A stretch of DNA of 64,000 nucleotides from Flavobacteria bacterium BAL38 (GCA_000169355.1 AAXX01000001.1:62001-126000); one strand, 5' to 3'; shown: positions 17,546 through 26,728, counted from the stretch's first letter. The notes: generated from the letters alone by a model not told the origin. Made by a program: numbers and translations.

Positions 17546-18844
17546 TTAGTATTTTAACCATTTATACAATTCTTTCCAAGTTGGTTTTTTTCCATACATT
17601 AAAATACCAACACGATAAATTTTTGCTGCAAACCAGACTACAAAGATAAACGTTCCGTACAATAAAACTACAGAAAGTGCTAATTGCCATAATGGCACTC
17701 CAAAAGGAATACGCATAAGCATTACAATTGGCGATGTTAATGGAATTAATGAAAATACAACAGCCACTGTTCCGTGTGGATCATTGATAACCGTTAAAAA
17801 GCCAACATAAACTGCTAACATTAATGGCATTATGATTGGCATTAAAAACTGCTGCGAATCGGTTTCCGAATCTACTGCTGCACCAATAGCGGCATAAAAC
17901 GAACTGTATAAAAAGTAACCTCCAATAAAGAAAATAACGAAAGAAACTAAAATTGAAGCTACTGGAATTTCATTTAAATACAATTGAATTTGGCTCATGA
18001 AATTAGTAGCCACTTCAGCTTGTTCGGCTGTAATTTGTGATGCGGCTACTGTTTCCTGGTTGCCACCCATAAAGAAAGAAGCTCCAAATATTATAGCGCC
18101 GCCTAGTACAATCCAAATTAAAAATTGTAAAATTCCGGCTAATGATGTTCCAATGATTTTCCCCATCATCAATTTGAAGGGTTTTACAGAGGAAATAATA
18201 ATTTCAATAATACGATTGGTTTTTTCTTCAATTACACTTCGCATTACCATGTTTCCATAAATAATAATGAACATCATGATTAAATAGCCGAAAGCAAAAC
18301 CAATTCCAATTTTAATTTCATTTAAGTATTTCAATCCGTCTTCTCCTGAAAATTTTGCAAACTGAATTTCCGATTTTATTTTAGCTTTTTCAATAATCTC
18401 TGCATCAAAACCTAATTTTTTTAAATTTTCTTTATTCAATTTCGTGTCAATCGTTCTTTGCAACGCCATTAAGAAATCCATTTTCGGACTATCATCAGAA
18501 ATATAAGTCGTTTTTGTAGCTAATTCTTCGATGTTTTGCACTTCTGGAACATAAATTAAACCTTCAAAAGCATTTCTAGAAGAATCTTTTGCTTTCTCAT
18601 AAGACAAACTGGAAAGGTTAACATACTTAATATCTTCCGAATTTTTAAAATCGTTTACAAACACATTCGCTCTATCGTGAACTCCAATGGTTTTTACATC
18701 GCCTTTGTTTACACTTGATAAATAAGCGATAAAAAAGGTCATTCCTACAATCAATAACGGACCTAAAAAAGTCATTACGATAAATGATTTATTACGCACT
18801 TTTGCAATAAATTCTCTTTTGATAATTAAAGATAATACGCTCAT
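17546..18844 (-). CDS. ABC-2 type exporter permease (NatB-like)
   Basis: A 432-residue membrane protein with one N-terminal transmembrane helix (FIVMTFLGPLLIVGMTFFIA), a periplasmic domain of about 130 residues and five to six C-terminal helices, the layout of NatB/ABC-2 permeases. NMVMRSVIEEKTNRIIEII is the typical motif between the second and third helices. The stop codon region of the ATPase gene abuts it (start 18844, ATPase end 18847). Sodium export by NatAB is known in Bacillus; the substrate here is not determinable. Confidence 0.88.
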   Translation of the reverse strand: MSVLSLIIKREFIAKVRNKSFIVMTFLGPLLIVGMTFFIAYLSSVNKGDVKTIGVHDRANVFVNDFKNSEDIKYVNLSSLSYEKAKDSSRNAFEGLIYVPEVQNIEELATKTTYISDDSPKMDFLMALQRTIDTKLNKENLKKLGFDAEIIEKAKIKSEIQFAKFSGEDGLKYLNEIKIGIGFAFGYLIMMFIIIYGNMVMRSVIEEKTNRIIEIIISSVKPFKLMMGKIIGTSLAGILQFLIWIVLGGAIIFGASFFMGGNQETVAASQITAEQAEVATNFMSQIQLYLNEIPVASILVSFVIFFIGGYFLYSSFYAAIGAAVDSETDSQQFLMPIIMPLMLAVYVGFLTVINDPHGTVAVVFSLIPLTSPIVMLMRIPFGVPLWQLALSVVLLYGTFIFVVWFAAKIYRVGILMYGKKPTWKELYKWLKY

Positions 18845-18846
18845 AA

Positions 18847-19767
18847 TTATTGACTAACGGTTTGAATAAATATATCGTTTACACTCGGAATTTTTTCAAC
18901 AAAATGTGTTACTTGACCAAATTGAGTTAAAATGGAAAGTAATTCATTTGAACTATTTTGTCCTAAATGCACTTCTAATTTTAAATCATTATTTAGTGAT
19001 TTAAAATTGGTTTGATTTAAAGTGAATTTCTGAGTTAGTTGTAACATTAACCCTTCAACGTTATTGGTAATTACACCAACCTGAAAAGTATTGGTACGAT
19101 GTTGTCTTTTAACGTCGTCTAATTTTCCTTCTATTAATTTGTTTGATTTATGAATTAAAGCAATGTAATCGCACATTTCTTCTACCGATTCCATTCGGTG
19201 TGTAGAAAAAATTACCGATGTTCCTTTTTTATTCAATTCGATGATTTCATCTTTAATTAAATTCGCATTTACAGGGTCGAATCCAGAGAAAGGCTCGTCT
19301 AAAATTAGTAATTTAGGATTGTGCAAAACAGTAACTACAAACTGGATTTTTTGTGCCATTCCTTTTGAAAGTTCCTGAATTTTCTTATCCCACCAACCTT
19401 GAATTTCTAATTTTTCAAACCAATATTTCAATTGTTTTTTAGCCTCAGCTTCAGGCATTCCTTTAAGTTGCGCCAAATACAAACACTGTTCGCCTACTTT
19501 CATGGTTTTGTACAAACCGCGTTCTTCGGGCATGTAACCAATATATTGAACATGTTCTGGCTTTAATTTTTCGCCATCTAACAACACAATACCGCTATCA
19601 GGCATTGTAATTTGGTTGATAATTCGAATAAGGGATGTTTTACCAGCACCATTAGGGCCTAAAAGTCCATAAATACTTCCTTTAGGAACTTGTAATGAAA
19701 CATTATTTAAAGCGGTATAATCGCCATATTGTTTTACTACGTTTTGTACTTCGAGAATATTGCTCAT
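18847..19767 (-). CDS. ABC transporter ATP-binding protein (NatA-like)
   Basis: This 306-residue ATPase has Walker A GPNGAGKTS near residue 39, signature LSKGMAQK, Walker B LLILDEPFSGFDP and H-loop FSTHRM. Residues 220-306 form the extra C-terminal domain usual in NatA-type exporters. It is the first gene of an operon with the permease, two bases apart. Two tandem terminators upstream isolate it from dnaJ. Confidence 0.92.
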   Translation of the reverse strand: MSNILEVQNVVKQYGDYTALNNVSLQVPKGSIYGLLGPNGAGKTSLIRIINQITMPDSGIVLLDGEKLKPEHVQYIGYMPEERGLYKTMKVGEQCLYLAQLKGMPEAEAKKQLKYWFEKLEIQGWWDKKIQELSKGMAQKIQFVVTVLHNPKLLILDEPFSGFDPVNANLIKDEIIELNKKGTSVIFSTHRMESVEEMCDYIALIHKSNKLIEGKLDDVKRQHRTNTFQVGVITNNVEGLMLQLTQKFTLNQTNFKSLNNDLKLEVHLGQNSSNELLSILTQFGQVTHFVEKIPSVNDIFIQTVSQ

Positions 19768-19820
19768 AAATTGAGTTGATTTTATTTACTTATTAGTAGC
19801 TAAAAATAGATTTTGTTACA

Positions 19821-19854
19821 AAAAAAAACCCACCCTTCATTGCTAAAGGATGGG
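19821..19854 (-). terminator. Second terminator after dnaJ
   Basis: On the minus strand CCCATCC pairs, with one mismatch, with GGGTGGG (plus 19829-19835 and 19848-19854), followed by about ten T. It lies downstream of the stronger hairpin at 19876-19903. Confidence 0.65.
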
Positions 19855-19870
19855 AAAAATTGCTATGAAA

Positions 19871-19903
19871 AAGAAAAACTCACTCTCCTAAGAAAGTGAG
19901 TTT
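19871..19903 (-). terminator. Terminator of the grpE-dnaJ operon
   Basis: AAACTCACT (19876-19884) and AGTGAGTTT (19895-19903) form a 9-bp stem with a 10-base loop. Read on the minus strand it ends in TTTTTCTTTTT, 24 bases after the dnaJ stop. Confidence 0.88.
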
Positions 19904-19926
19904 CAAATGTATTAATATTTATTTAA

Positions 19927-21045
19927 TTATGAAAACATATCTTTAACTTTTTCAAAAAAAGATTTGTCTGACTTTTCTGGTTTGGGTATAAAGTTTTCAT
20001 CTGTAAGCATTTTCTCAAAAAATTGCTTTTGTTCTTTATTTAATGTTTTAGGTGTCCAAACATTTACATGAACAAGCAAATCACCGTTTCCGTATGAATT
20101 AATACTTGGGATACCTTTTCCTTTTAAACGAAGAATTTTTCCAGATTGAATTCCTTCTTCAAGTTTAATACGAACTTTACCCGAAACAGTATCAATTTCT
20201 TTTGAAACTCCTAAAGCAGCTTCAGGAAAACTAATGTACAAATCGTAATGTAAGTTTTCGCCTTCACGCTTTAAAAACTCATGTTCAATTTCTTCAATGG
20301 CAACAATTAAATCACCAGGAATACTGTTAGAACCTGGCGCTTCGTTTCCTTTATTTGCCACTTTTAATTGCATTCCGTCAACTACACCTGCAGGAATTTT
20401 GATAGAAACCGTATCGTCTTCTAATAACATGCCTTGTGCATCTGCTCCTGCTGGTTTTTGATCTAAAATTTGACCTGAACCACTACAAATATGACACGTA
20501 GCAGCTGTTTGCATTCTACCTAAAATGGTATTGGCAATTTTCATAATTTGACCAGAACCATTACAGGTAGGACAAGTTCTATATGTTACTCCTTTAGCTT
20601 GAACTTTACGTTTAACTTTGACTTTCTTTTCTACTCCATTTGCAATTTCTTCTAAAGTTAATTTCACTTTTATACGAAGATTGCTTCCTTTTACTCTACG
20701 TTGACCTCCGCCACCGCCAAAGCCAGAAAATCCGCCACCACCAAAAGCACTTCCAAAAATATCTCCAAACTGACTGAAGATATCATCCATGTTCATATGT
20801 TGTCCGCCGCCATAACCGCCACCATCAAATGCTTGGTGTCCGTATTGGTCGTATTTTGCTTTTTTATTCGCATCGCTCAATACTTCATAGGCTTCTGCCG
20901 CTTCCTTAAACTTTTCTTCGGCTTCTTTATTACCTGGGTTTTTGTCAGGGTGAAACTCAATTGCTTTCTTACGATATGCTTTCTTAATTTCTTCTGGAGT
21001 AGCACTTTTTGAAATGCCTAATATTTCGTAAAAATCTTTTTTCAT
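19927..21045 (-). CDS. dnaJ: Chaperone DnaJ with a reduced zinc-binding region
   Basis: DnaJ delivers unfolded clients to DnaK and stimulates its ATPase. The 372-residue protein has the J domain with HPD near residue 33, a Gly/Phe-rich linker (residues 75-115) and the client-binding C-terminal domains. The cysteine region holds only two CxxCxGxG motifs (CPTCNGSG near 157, CHICSGSG near 181), where E. coli DnaJ has four. That leaves ligands for one zinc rather than two. I believe this is common in flavobacterial DnaJ. Operon with grpE, 56 bases upstream. Confidence 0.96.
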   Translation of the reverse strand: MKKDFYEILGISKSATPEEIKKAYRKKAIEFHPDKNPGNKEAEEKFKEAAEAYEVLSDANKKAKYDQYGHQAFDGGGYGGGQHMNMDDIFSQFGDIFGSAFGGGGFSGFGGGGGQRRVKGSNLRIKVKLTLEEIANGVEKKVKVKRKVQAKGVTYRTCPTCNGSGQIMKIANTILGRMQTAATCHICSGSGQILDQKPAGADAQGMLLEDDTVSIKIPAGVVDGMQLKVANKGNEAPGSNSIPGDLIVAIEEIEHEFLKREGENLHYDLYISFPEAALGVSKEIDTVSGKVRIKLEEGIQSGKILRLKGKGIPSINSYGNGDLLVHVNVWTPKTLNKEQKQFFEKMLTDENFIPKPEKSDKSFFEKVKDMFS

Positions 21046-21101
21046 TTTAAAATATTATAATAATGATTAAAACGCGATGAATTGCGTTTCTACGGTAAAA
21101 A

Positions 21102-21665
21102 TTATTGTCCGATTACAACTTTAGGGAAACGAATAATTTTGTCTCCTAATTTGTAGCCTTTTTCAATAACGTCGACAATTTTACCTTTTAACTTATCGTT
21201 TGGTGCTGGGATTTGTGTAATAGCTTCTGCAAAATCGGCATTAAAAACATCTCCTGCTTTTATTTCAACTTCTTCTAATCCTTTAGAAATTAAAGTACTT
21301 CTTAATTTGTCATGAATTAATTGCACACCTGTAACTAAAGCCTCGTCTTCTGACTTAGAAATTTGAGTCCAAGCTCTATCAAAATCGTCTAAAACAGGCA
21401 ACATTGCTTGTAAAACTTCTTGATTAGCGGTTTTAAATAAATCGATTCTTTCTTTTGAAGTTCTACGTTTGTAATTTTCAAATTCAGCAAAAAGGCGTAA
21501 GAATTTATCTTTTTCTGCTGCTAAATCTGCTTGTAATTGTTCTTCAACCGATAACTCAGGCATTGGAATTTCTTGATTTTCTGAAACAATTTCTTCATTA
21601 ATGTTCTCCTTTTCGATGTTTTCAGTACTTTCTTGACTCATATTTTTGAATATTTTTTTAAACAT
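21102..21665 (-). CDS. grpE: Nucleotide exchange factor GrpE
   Basis: GrpE releases ADP from DnaK. The 187-residue protein has an acidic N-terminus, the long coiled-coil helix (LAAEKDKFLRLFAEFENYKR, about residues 50-75), and the beta-domain with VFNADFAEAITQIPAPNDKLKGKIVDV and the closing GYKLGDKIIRFPKVVIGQ, diagnostic of GrpE. The ATG at 21665 is 17-24 bases after the predicted transcription start; an internal ATG at 21641 (MSQESTEN) is a possible alternative. First gene of grpE-dnaJ. Confidence 0.96.
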   Translation of the reverse strand: MFKKIFKNMSQESTENIEKENINEEIVSENQEIPMPELSVEEQLQADLAAEKDKFLRLFAEFENYKRRTSKERIDLFKTANQEVLQAMLPVLDDFDRAWTQISKSEDEALVTGVQLIHDKLRSTLISKGLEEVEIKAGDVFNADFAEAITQIPAPNDKLKGKIVDVIEKGYKLGDKIIRFPKVVIGQ

Positions 21666-21688
21666 TTTTACTTTAATAAATGGGATTG

Positions 21689-21720
21689 CAAATGTATTGC
21701 CAAATGTTTAAAAATGTCAA
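21689..21720 (-). promoter_or_regulatory. grpE-dnaJ promoter (TTG-N21-TACATTTG)
   Basis: On the minus strand TTG (21718-21720) is followed by a 21-base spacer and TACATTTG (21689-21696). This matches the Flavobacterium consensus of TTG and TAnnTTTG separated by 17-23 bases. It lies 24 bases before the grpE ATG. Confidence 0.7.
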
Positions 21721-21765
21721 ATTGTCAGGAAAAATTTAATTGAAATTAAATACGTGTGTTTTAGA

Positions 21766-21828
21766 CCCGATAGAAGCGACATCCTTTATTGCTTTTTTTA
21801 ATGCAATAAAGATATAGCGCATAGCGGG
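21766..21828. repeat. CCCGAT...AGCGGG structured intergenic element
   Basis: CTTTATTGC (21784-21792) pairs perfectly with GCAATAAAG (21803-21811) around a 10-base loop, and the outer CCCG (21766-21769) pairs with CGGG (21825-21828). The internal sequence reads GAAGCGACATC on the left and ATATAGCGCATAGCGG on the right. I recognise this as the recurrent flavobacterial form of a palindromic intergenic element. It lies between the epimerase stop and the grpE promoter and could also stop transcription. Confidence 0.75.
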
Positions 21829-21868
21829 ACCACTATTGAACTGAAATGGAATTGTGTTCTTCTGAAAA

Positions 21869-22774
21869 TTATTTTAATAAATCGGTCAAGGCTTTGTCTA
21901 AGGACGCAAATTTAAATTGGAAGTTTTCATCTAATAATTTTCTGCAGCTTACATGTTGACTTGAAAATAATATTTCGTTCATTTCACCAAGAATTAATTT
22001 CATGGCAAATTGTGGAATATTTGGAAGAAATAAAGGTTTGCCAAGTGTTTTAGCAATTGCTTTAGTTAATTCTGAATTTGATACCGGGTAAGGAGAAACT
22101 CCATTGAAAATTCCGGGTAATTTATAATCGATTACAAATTTAAAAATTGAAGCCAAATCGTGAATATGAATCCAAGATTGATATTGTTTACCCGAACCAA
22201 ATGCTGCACCTACTCCTAATTTAATAGGCTTAGCCATTTCTTGTAAAGCACCACCATTTTTTGCTAAAACAATTCCAATTCTAATTTTTGAGACCATTAT
22301 GGGAAGTTTTTCGAATTGACTGACTTCGTTTTCCCATTGTTTTACAACATTTCCTAGAAAAGAATCATCAATATCTAAATCGGTTTCATGATAAATCGCA
22401 TCTAAACTATCTGGATAAATACCAATAGCTGAAGCAGCAACAATTTGTCTTACTTGATGGTGATTTTTTTGAAGTGTTTGATATAATAATCGAGTAGACA
22501 AAACTCGACTCTCTATTATTTCTTCTTTATATGAATTAGTCCATTTTTTTGCCACACTAGCACCTGCTAAATGAACAATAACATCTACATTTTGTAACGA
22601 ATTAATATCGATTTCTGATGTTTTTGGATTCCAATAAAAACCTTTATAATTTCCGTTCGTTACGAGTTTAGATTTTGAAGTAGATAAGTAATGAATAATG
22701 TGCCCGTTTTGCAACAACAAGCCTACTAACTCTTGCCCTACTAACCCTGTTGCACCTGTAATTAAAATAGTCAT
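21869..22774 (-). CDS. TIGR01777 family NAD-dependent epimerase (YfcH/SulA-like)
   Basis: The roughly 301-residue protein has the SDR glycine motif ITGATGLVGQEL at the N-terminus, FYWNPKTSEID, the conserved VHLAGASVAKKWT, catalytic-type residues near SAIGIYPD and the C-terminal PPF/DUF1731-like region. I use the ATG at 22774 (MTILITGATG); the frame opens earlier at a TTG at 22792 (KKGKE). Family members have no established substrate. Single gene separated from grpE by the structured element. Confidence 0.88.
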   Translation of the reverse strand: MTILITGATGLVGQELVGLLLQNGHIIHYLSTSKSKLVTNGNYKGFYWNPKTSEIDINSLQNVDVIVHLAGASVAKKWTNSYKEEIIESRVLSTRLLYQTLQKNHHQVRQIVAASAIGIYPDSLDAIYHETDLDIDDSFLGNVVKQWENEVSQFEKLPIMVSKIRIGIVLAKNGGALQEMAKPIKLGVGAAFGSGKQYQSWIHIHDLASIFKFVIDYKLPGIFNGVSPYPVSNSELTKAIAKTLGKPLFLPNIPQFAMKLILGEMNEILFSSQHVSCRKLLDENFQFKFASLDKALTDLLK

Positions 22775-22900
22775 TTCTTTTCCTTTTTTCAAAGTTACAA
22801 AGTATACGAAACTAATAGTAGTAAATTAACTTATGTTTAGGATTAGTTGAAGTTGCGAGTTGCAAACTAAATATCAAAATTAAAAAAAATATAAAATTTT

Positions 22901-23356
22901 CTAACCTCTAACTTTAACAGTCCATTCAAACTGCATTTCAGAAACCTGCTCTCCTTTTACATTTTTACCAATAGAAGTTAACCAAATAGTTTGACCTTCA
23001 TTTGTATCGATTGCTTTTTGAATGGTTTGTTTAATAACATTACCTTGATTACATGTAAAAGTAATTCTTCCGGTAGCTTTTTTAGTAAAAACACTTTTAT
23101 TCTGAGCGACTAACATTGAAATGTTCTTTTTACTTTCTTTTATATGTAACATAACTAAAGAACCTGTTGTAAACTCTGCTGCCATTGCCTGAACTGCAAA
23201 ATACATAGAATTAAAAGGGTTTTGATTAAACCATCTATGTTTAACTGTAACTTCGCAAATTTCTGATGAAATTGACTTTACTCGAACACCACTCCAAAAA
23301 GCAGAAGGTAATTTAAAAAAGGTAAAAAAGTTTAATTTAAAAGGTGTAAACTCCAT
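22901..23356 (-). CDS. DUF4442 family hot-dog fold protein, putative thioesterase
   Basis: A 151-residue single-domain protein: KLPSAFWSGVRVKSISSEI and then RWFNQNPFNSMYFAVQAMAAE, the helix-plus-strand motif of DUF4442, followed by strands with ISMLVAQNKSVFTKKATG. The hot-dog fold of this family resembles PaaI thioesterases, but activity is not shown. Cytoplasmic. It is divergent from the PadR gene with a 232-base gap. Confidence 0.82.
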   Translation of the reverse strand: MEFTPFKLNFFTFFKLPSAFWSGVRVKSISSEICEVTVKHRWFNQNPFNSMYFAVQAMAAEFTTGSLVMLHIKESKKNISMLVAQNKSVFTKKATGRITFTCNQGNVIKQTIQKAIDTNEGQTIWLTSIGKNVKGEQVSEMQFEWTVKVRG

Positions 23357-23475
23357 AATTTATTGATTTATTTTGTAAAAATACAAAAAATACTATGCAT
23401 TCCTACTATTTTTTAAAATGTTAATTTTGTGTTAAATATTAGTACTATGCGTAACATAATACCTTCTTTTAGACT

Positions 23476-23483
23476 TATCTTTG
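23476..23483 (+). promoter_or_regulatory. -7 element TATCTTTG before padR operon
   Basis: A perfect TAnnTTTG box 105 bases before the PadR start. The octamer TACTATGC appears at 23391-23398 and 23443-23450, both upstream of the box, and may be a binding site; no -33 TTG at the right distance is seen. Confidence 0.55.
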
Positions 23484-23588
23484 TATAAGAAATTAATAGG
23501 TAATCTATTTTCAATCATCAAATCAATCATTGCGAGAGCAAAAAAAATCAAAAAATGAACAGTTTAATTAAAAAAATCAAAAGGAATT

Positions 23589-23918
23589 ATGAACATTGAA
23601 AACACTAAAGCGCAAATGCGAAAAGGTGTTTTAGAATTCTGTATCTTATCTGTCTTAAAAGAAAAAGATGCTTACACTTCTGAAATACTAGATACGCTAA
23701 AAAACGCAAAATTACTTGTAGTTGAAGGAACTGTTTATCCTTTATTAACAAGATTAAAAAACGATGGATTATTAAATTATCGTTGGGAAGAATCAACATC
23801 AGGACCACCAAGAAAATATTACGGTTTAACTGATGAGGGGAAAGAATTTTTAAAAGAATTAAATGGTACCTGGAAAGAATTAGCAGATGCCGTAAACATA
23901 ATAACAAGTCAAAACTAA
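23589..23918 (+). CDS. PadR family transcriptional regulator
   Basis: A 109-residue winged-helix repressor of the short PadR type. It has RKGVLEFCILSVLKEKDAY, then the recognition region EGTVYPLLTRLKNDGLL and the wing RWEESTSGPPRKYYGLTDEG, all typical. AAGGA lies 6-10 bases before the ATG. It is first in an operon with a PspC-domain protein (5 bases apart) and a DUF2807 lipoprotein. PadR paired with PspC/DUF2807 genes is a recurrent Bacteroidota arrangement, and the regulator probably controls its own operon. Confidence 0.93.
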   Translation: MNIENTKAQMRKGVLEFCILSVLKEKDAYTSEILDTLKNAKLLVVEGTVYPLLTRLKNDGLLNYRWEESTSGPPRKYYGLTDEGKEFLKELNGTWKELADAVNIITSQN

Positions 23919-23923
23919 AGGTC

Positions 23924-25702
23924 ATGAACAAAACAATAAGTATAAATTTAGGAGGTTTTTTCTTTCATATAGACGAGGATGCCTATCAAAAATTATCGCG
24001 TTATTTTGATGCGGTGAAGCGTTCACTTTCACCTGATGGAAGAGACGAAATAATGAAAGATATTGAAAGCAGAATTGCTGAACTTTTTCAAGAACGTCTA
24101 AAAAACGAAAAACAAGTTGTAGGATTACTTGAAATTGAAGAAGTGATTTCGATAATGGGACAACCAGAAGATTATAAAATTGATGATGACAAAACATCGT
24201 ATCAATCTAATTCTACATCTTCAACCAATTATTATTATCCATCAAAAAGATTATACCGCGATAAGGATAACGGAATGATTGGTGGTGTAATGGCTGGATT
24301 AGGACACTATTTAGGAGTAGATGCTTTATGGTTACGTATTCTTATGGTAATTTTATTCTTTGGATTTGGTACAGGCTTATTTGTATATATTGTGTTATGG
24401 ATATTAGTTCCAGAAGCAATAACTACAACTCAAAAATTAGAAATGAAAGGGCAACCTATAACCATTTCTAATATCGAAAAAAAAGTAAAAGAAGGTTTTG
24501 ATGATATTACTTCAAAGTTTAGTAATATAGATCATGAGAAAATTGCAAATACTACAAAATCAGGTGCTACAAAAATAGGTTCTACTATTGAAGAAGTAAT
24601 AATGACGATTTTTAAAGTTATTGCAAAAATAATAGGTTCGTTTATTGTGTTTTTCTCTGCCATTGCATTAATAGCAATTGTTGTAACCAGTATTATACTT
24701 ATGTTTTCATCAACAATGCCTGAGAATTACATTTTAAATCATATTAACACTCCTATTGGATTAGAAACGCCTTTATGGGCACAAGGAATATTGTTTTTAT
24801 TAGGATTTGGAATTCCGTTGTTTTTCTTATTCATACTAGGATTAAAATTAATGGTAAACAACTTAAGATCAATTGGTAATTATGCAAAATACAGTTTATT
24901 AGCTATTTGGATTATTGCAGTTGGAATCATTATTTCATTAGGAATTAACGAGGCGTCACAATTAGCGTTTGAAGGAAAATCGGTTCAAAAAGAAGTGATA
25001 GCAATTGCTCCAACTGATACTTTAAAAATTAAATTTAAGAACAATGATTTTTATTCGAAAAATAAATACAGAAATCATGATTTTAAAATAACACAAGATG
25101 AAGGTGATAATGAAATTATTTACTCTAATAATGTAAGTATTGAAATTAAAAAAACAGATGCAGCTGCACCCTATTTATTAATTGAAAAATTAGCCAAAGG
25201 AAAATCGACTATCCAAGCTAAAAAAAGAGCTGAAAAAATAAAATATAATTTTAAAATTGAAGGCAATACGCTAATTTTAGATAATTACTTACTTACGGCA
25301 TTAGAAAATAAATTTAGAGGTCAGGAAGTAGAAATATATTTGTATTTACCTAAAGGAACTGTATTTCAAACAGAAGAAAGTTATGGCAATTACGACAGAA
25401 GTGATTACGACTTTTTCGATGAAAATGAATTCGACACAAAAAATCCTGTATACAGAGTAGAATCTGACAAAGTTAGATGTTTAAATTGCTCAGATGAAGA
25501 AATTAATGATAACATGAGTTTGAAAATTAATGTTGGAGACACTTCGGCTTCTATCTATTACGATGAAAATGGAGTTCTTGTAAAAAAAGTAATTAATACC
25601 GAGGAAAATGGCGTAGTGACAACAAAAGAAGAATACATCATTGAAGCAAGTAAAGAAGAAAAAGAAATTTACAAGGAAATCAAATCAAAAAAAAATAAAT
25701 AG
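23924..25702 (+). CDS. PspC domain membrane protein with C-terminal envelope domain
   Basis: The 592-residue protein begins with a short soluble region containing a DREV-like helix pair (PDGRDEIMKDIESRIAELF), then the PspC domain at about residues 105-165 (GMIGGVMAGLGHYLGVD, then LRILMVILFFGF), three further membrane segments at about 235-265, 285-310 and 325-345, and an exported C-terminal domain of about 240 residues with beta-rich repeats (IYLYLPKGTVFQTEESYGNY). PspC proteins sense or counter membrane stress. Cotranscribed with PadR upstream and the DUF2807 gene 18 bases downstream. Confidence 0.9.
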   Translation: MNKTISINLGGFFFHIDEDAYQKLSRYFDAVKRSLSPDGRDEIMKDIESRIAELFQERLKNEKQVVGLLEIEEVISIMGQPEDYKIDDDKTSYQSNSTSSTNYYYPSKRLYRDKDNGMIGGVMAGLGHYLGVDALWLRILMVILFFGFGTGLFVYIVLWILVPEAITTTQKLEMKGQPITISNIEKKVKEGFDDITSKFSNIDHEKIANTTKSGATKIGSTIEEVIMTIFKVIAKIIGSFIVFFSAIALIAIVVTSIILMFSSTMPENYILNHINTPIGLETPLWAQGILFLLGFGIPLFFLFILGLKLMVNNLRSIGNYAKYSLLAIWIIAVGIIISLGINEASQLAFEGKSVQKEVIAIAPTDTLKIKFKNNDFYSKNKYRNHDFKITQDEGDNEIIYSNNVSIEIKKTDAAAPYLLIEKLAKGKSTIQAKKRAEKIKYNFKIEGNTLILDNYLLTALENKFRGQEVEIYLYLPKGTVFQTEESYGNYDRSDYDFFDENEFDTKNPVYRVESDKVRCLNCSDEEINDNMSLKINVGDTSASIYYDENGVLVKKVINTEENGVVTTKEEYIIEASKEEKEIYKEIKSKKNK

Positions 25703-25720
25703 ATTTTAAAATAAATAAAC

Positions 25721-26446
25721 ATGAAAACAACTCTAAAAATAATAGTTCTTTTTATATCTATACTGCTTACATCTTGTAATGCAAACTTAAATATAGGTGA
25801 CGGAATAGACGGAAGCGGAAACGTAATTACAGAAAAAAGAAATATTACTGATTCTTTTACTAAAATTGAAGCTAGCACCGGTGTTGAAGTTATACTAGAA
25901 CAAGGAACAACAACAGAAGTTGAAGTTGAAATAGATGATAACTTAATGGAATATGTAATTACAAAAGTTGAAAACGGAACTTTAATTGCAAAAATTGATG
26001 GAAACATTAATACTACTGAAGCAATCATTATTAGAATAAAAACAATTAAAATTGACGGTTTAGAAGCTTCAAGTGGTGCCAGTATTCGTTCAAAAAGCAC
26101 TTTAAAAGGAACAAACATTTCTATTGAAACCAGTAGCGGAAGCGTTATTAATACCGATTTAGAATATGAAAAAGTAATAAGCGAAGCTTCAAGCGGAAGT
26201 GAAATAACACTATTAGGAAAAGCGTTGGTTGTAGAAACAAGTTCTTCTAGCGGAAGCACAATTAATGCACAAGATTTAGCTGCAAATGAAATTACAGCCG
26301 AGTCTACAAGTGGCAGTAATACTACCGTAAACCCTATAGTTCTTTTAAACGCAAAAGCCTCTAGCGGCAGTTCAATTGTATATGTTAAAGCTGCTAAAAA
26401 AATTGTAAAAGAAGAATCTTCTGGCGGAAGTGTTTCTATAAAATAA
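25721..26446 (+). CDS. DUF2807 (head GIN domain) lipoprotein
   Basis: A 241-residue lipoprotein (MKTTLKIIVLFISILLTSC, lipidated at C19). The mature protein is a right-handed beta-helix type DUF2807 domain with the start motif GNVITEKRNITDSFTKIE and regularly spaced Ser-Ser-Gly turns (EASSGASI, ETSSGSVI, EASSGSEI, SSSSGSTI, KASSGSSI) about 20 residues apart. The family is exported and of unknown function. Third gene of the PadR-PspC operon. The long antisense open frame is a by-product of this repetitive composition. Confidence 0.9.
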   Translation: MKTTLKIIVLFISILLTSCNANLNIGDGIDGSGNVITEKRNITDSFTKIEASTGVEVILEQGTTTEVEVEIDDNLMEYVITKVENGTLIAKIDGNINTTEAIIIRIKTIKIDGLEASSGASIRSKSTLKGTNISIETSSGSVINTDLEYEKVISEASSGSEITLLGKALVVETSSSSGSTINAQDLAANEITAESTSGSNTTVNPIVLLNAKASSGSSIVYVKAAKKIVKEESSGGSVSIK

Positions 26447-26541
26447 GTGTATTTAACAAACAATTAATATTTTATTAACAGCTTTATTATAAGTGTTTTA
26501 TAATTTTACAAATAACAATTTTAACCATAAATTCAACTCAA

Positions 26542-26616
26542 ATGATTAAGTTAGTAATTCAGGTCGTAGAATTTGTTTTTACTTTGATAGTAAATCTTAT
26601 AGATTCCATCATATAA
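26542..26616 (+). CDS. Candidate 24-residue hydrophobic small protein
   Basis: The ATG at 26542 opens MIKLVIQVVEFVFTLIVNLI and four more residues (DSII), a single membrane-helix peptide, closed by TAA and then, 6 bases later, by a clear terminator. An A/T-rich stretch containing TATAATTTTAC lies 33 bases upstream. The compact ORF-terminator unit suggests a real small transcript, but the peptide is unrecognised and could be chance. Confidence 0.4.
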   Translation: MIKLVIQVVEFVFTLIVNLIDSII

Positions 26617-26622
26617 CCCATT

Positions 26623-26652
26623 AAAAGCATTGGCAAAAGCTAATGCTTTTTT
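26623..26652 (+). terminator. Terminator after small hydrophobic ORF
   Basis: AAAAGCATT (26623-26631) pairs with AATGCTTTT (26642-26650), with a 10-base loop and T-run to 26652. Confidence 0.88.
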
Positions 26653-26728
26653 GTTGTTTTAAGTTGTAAAACCAAAAGAAAAAGTATATTTCTATTTCTA
26701 AAAAGAAAAAAATGGAATAAATTTTGTG

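Noticed and set aside
23605..24197. Leucine-rich antisense frames opposite padR and pspC
   Set aside because: Low-complexity translations of A/T-rich complementary strands with no family features.
25669..26463. 264-codon open frame antisense to the DUF2807 lipoprotein gene
   Set aside because: It mirrors the Ser-Ser-Gly repeat codons of the sense gene and has no start context or domain; the sense frame has a signal peptide and family motifs.
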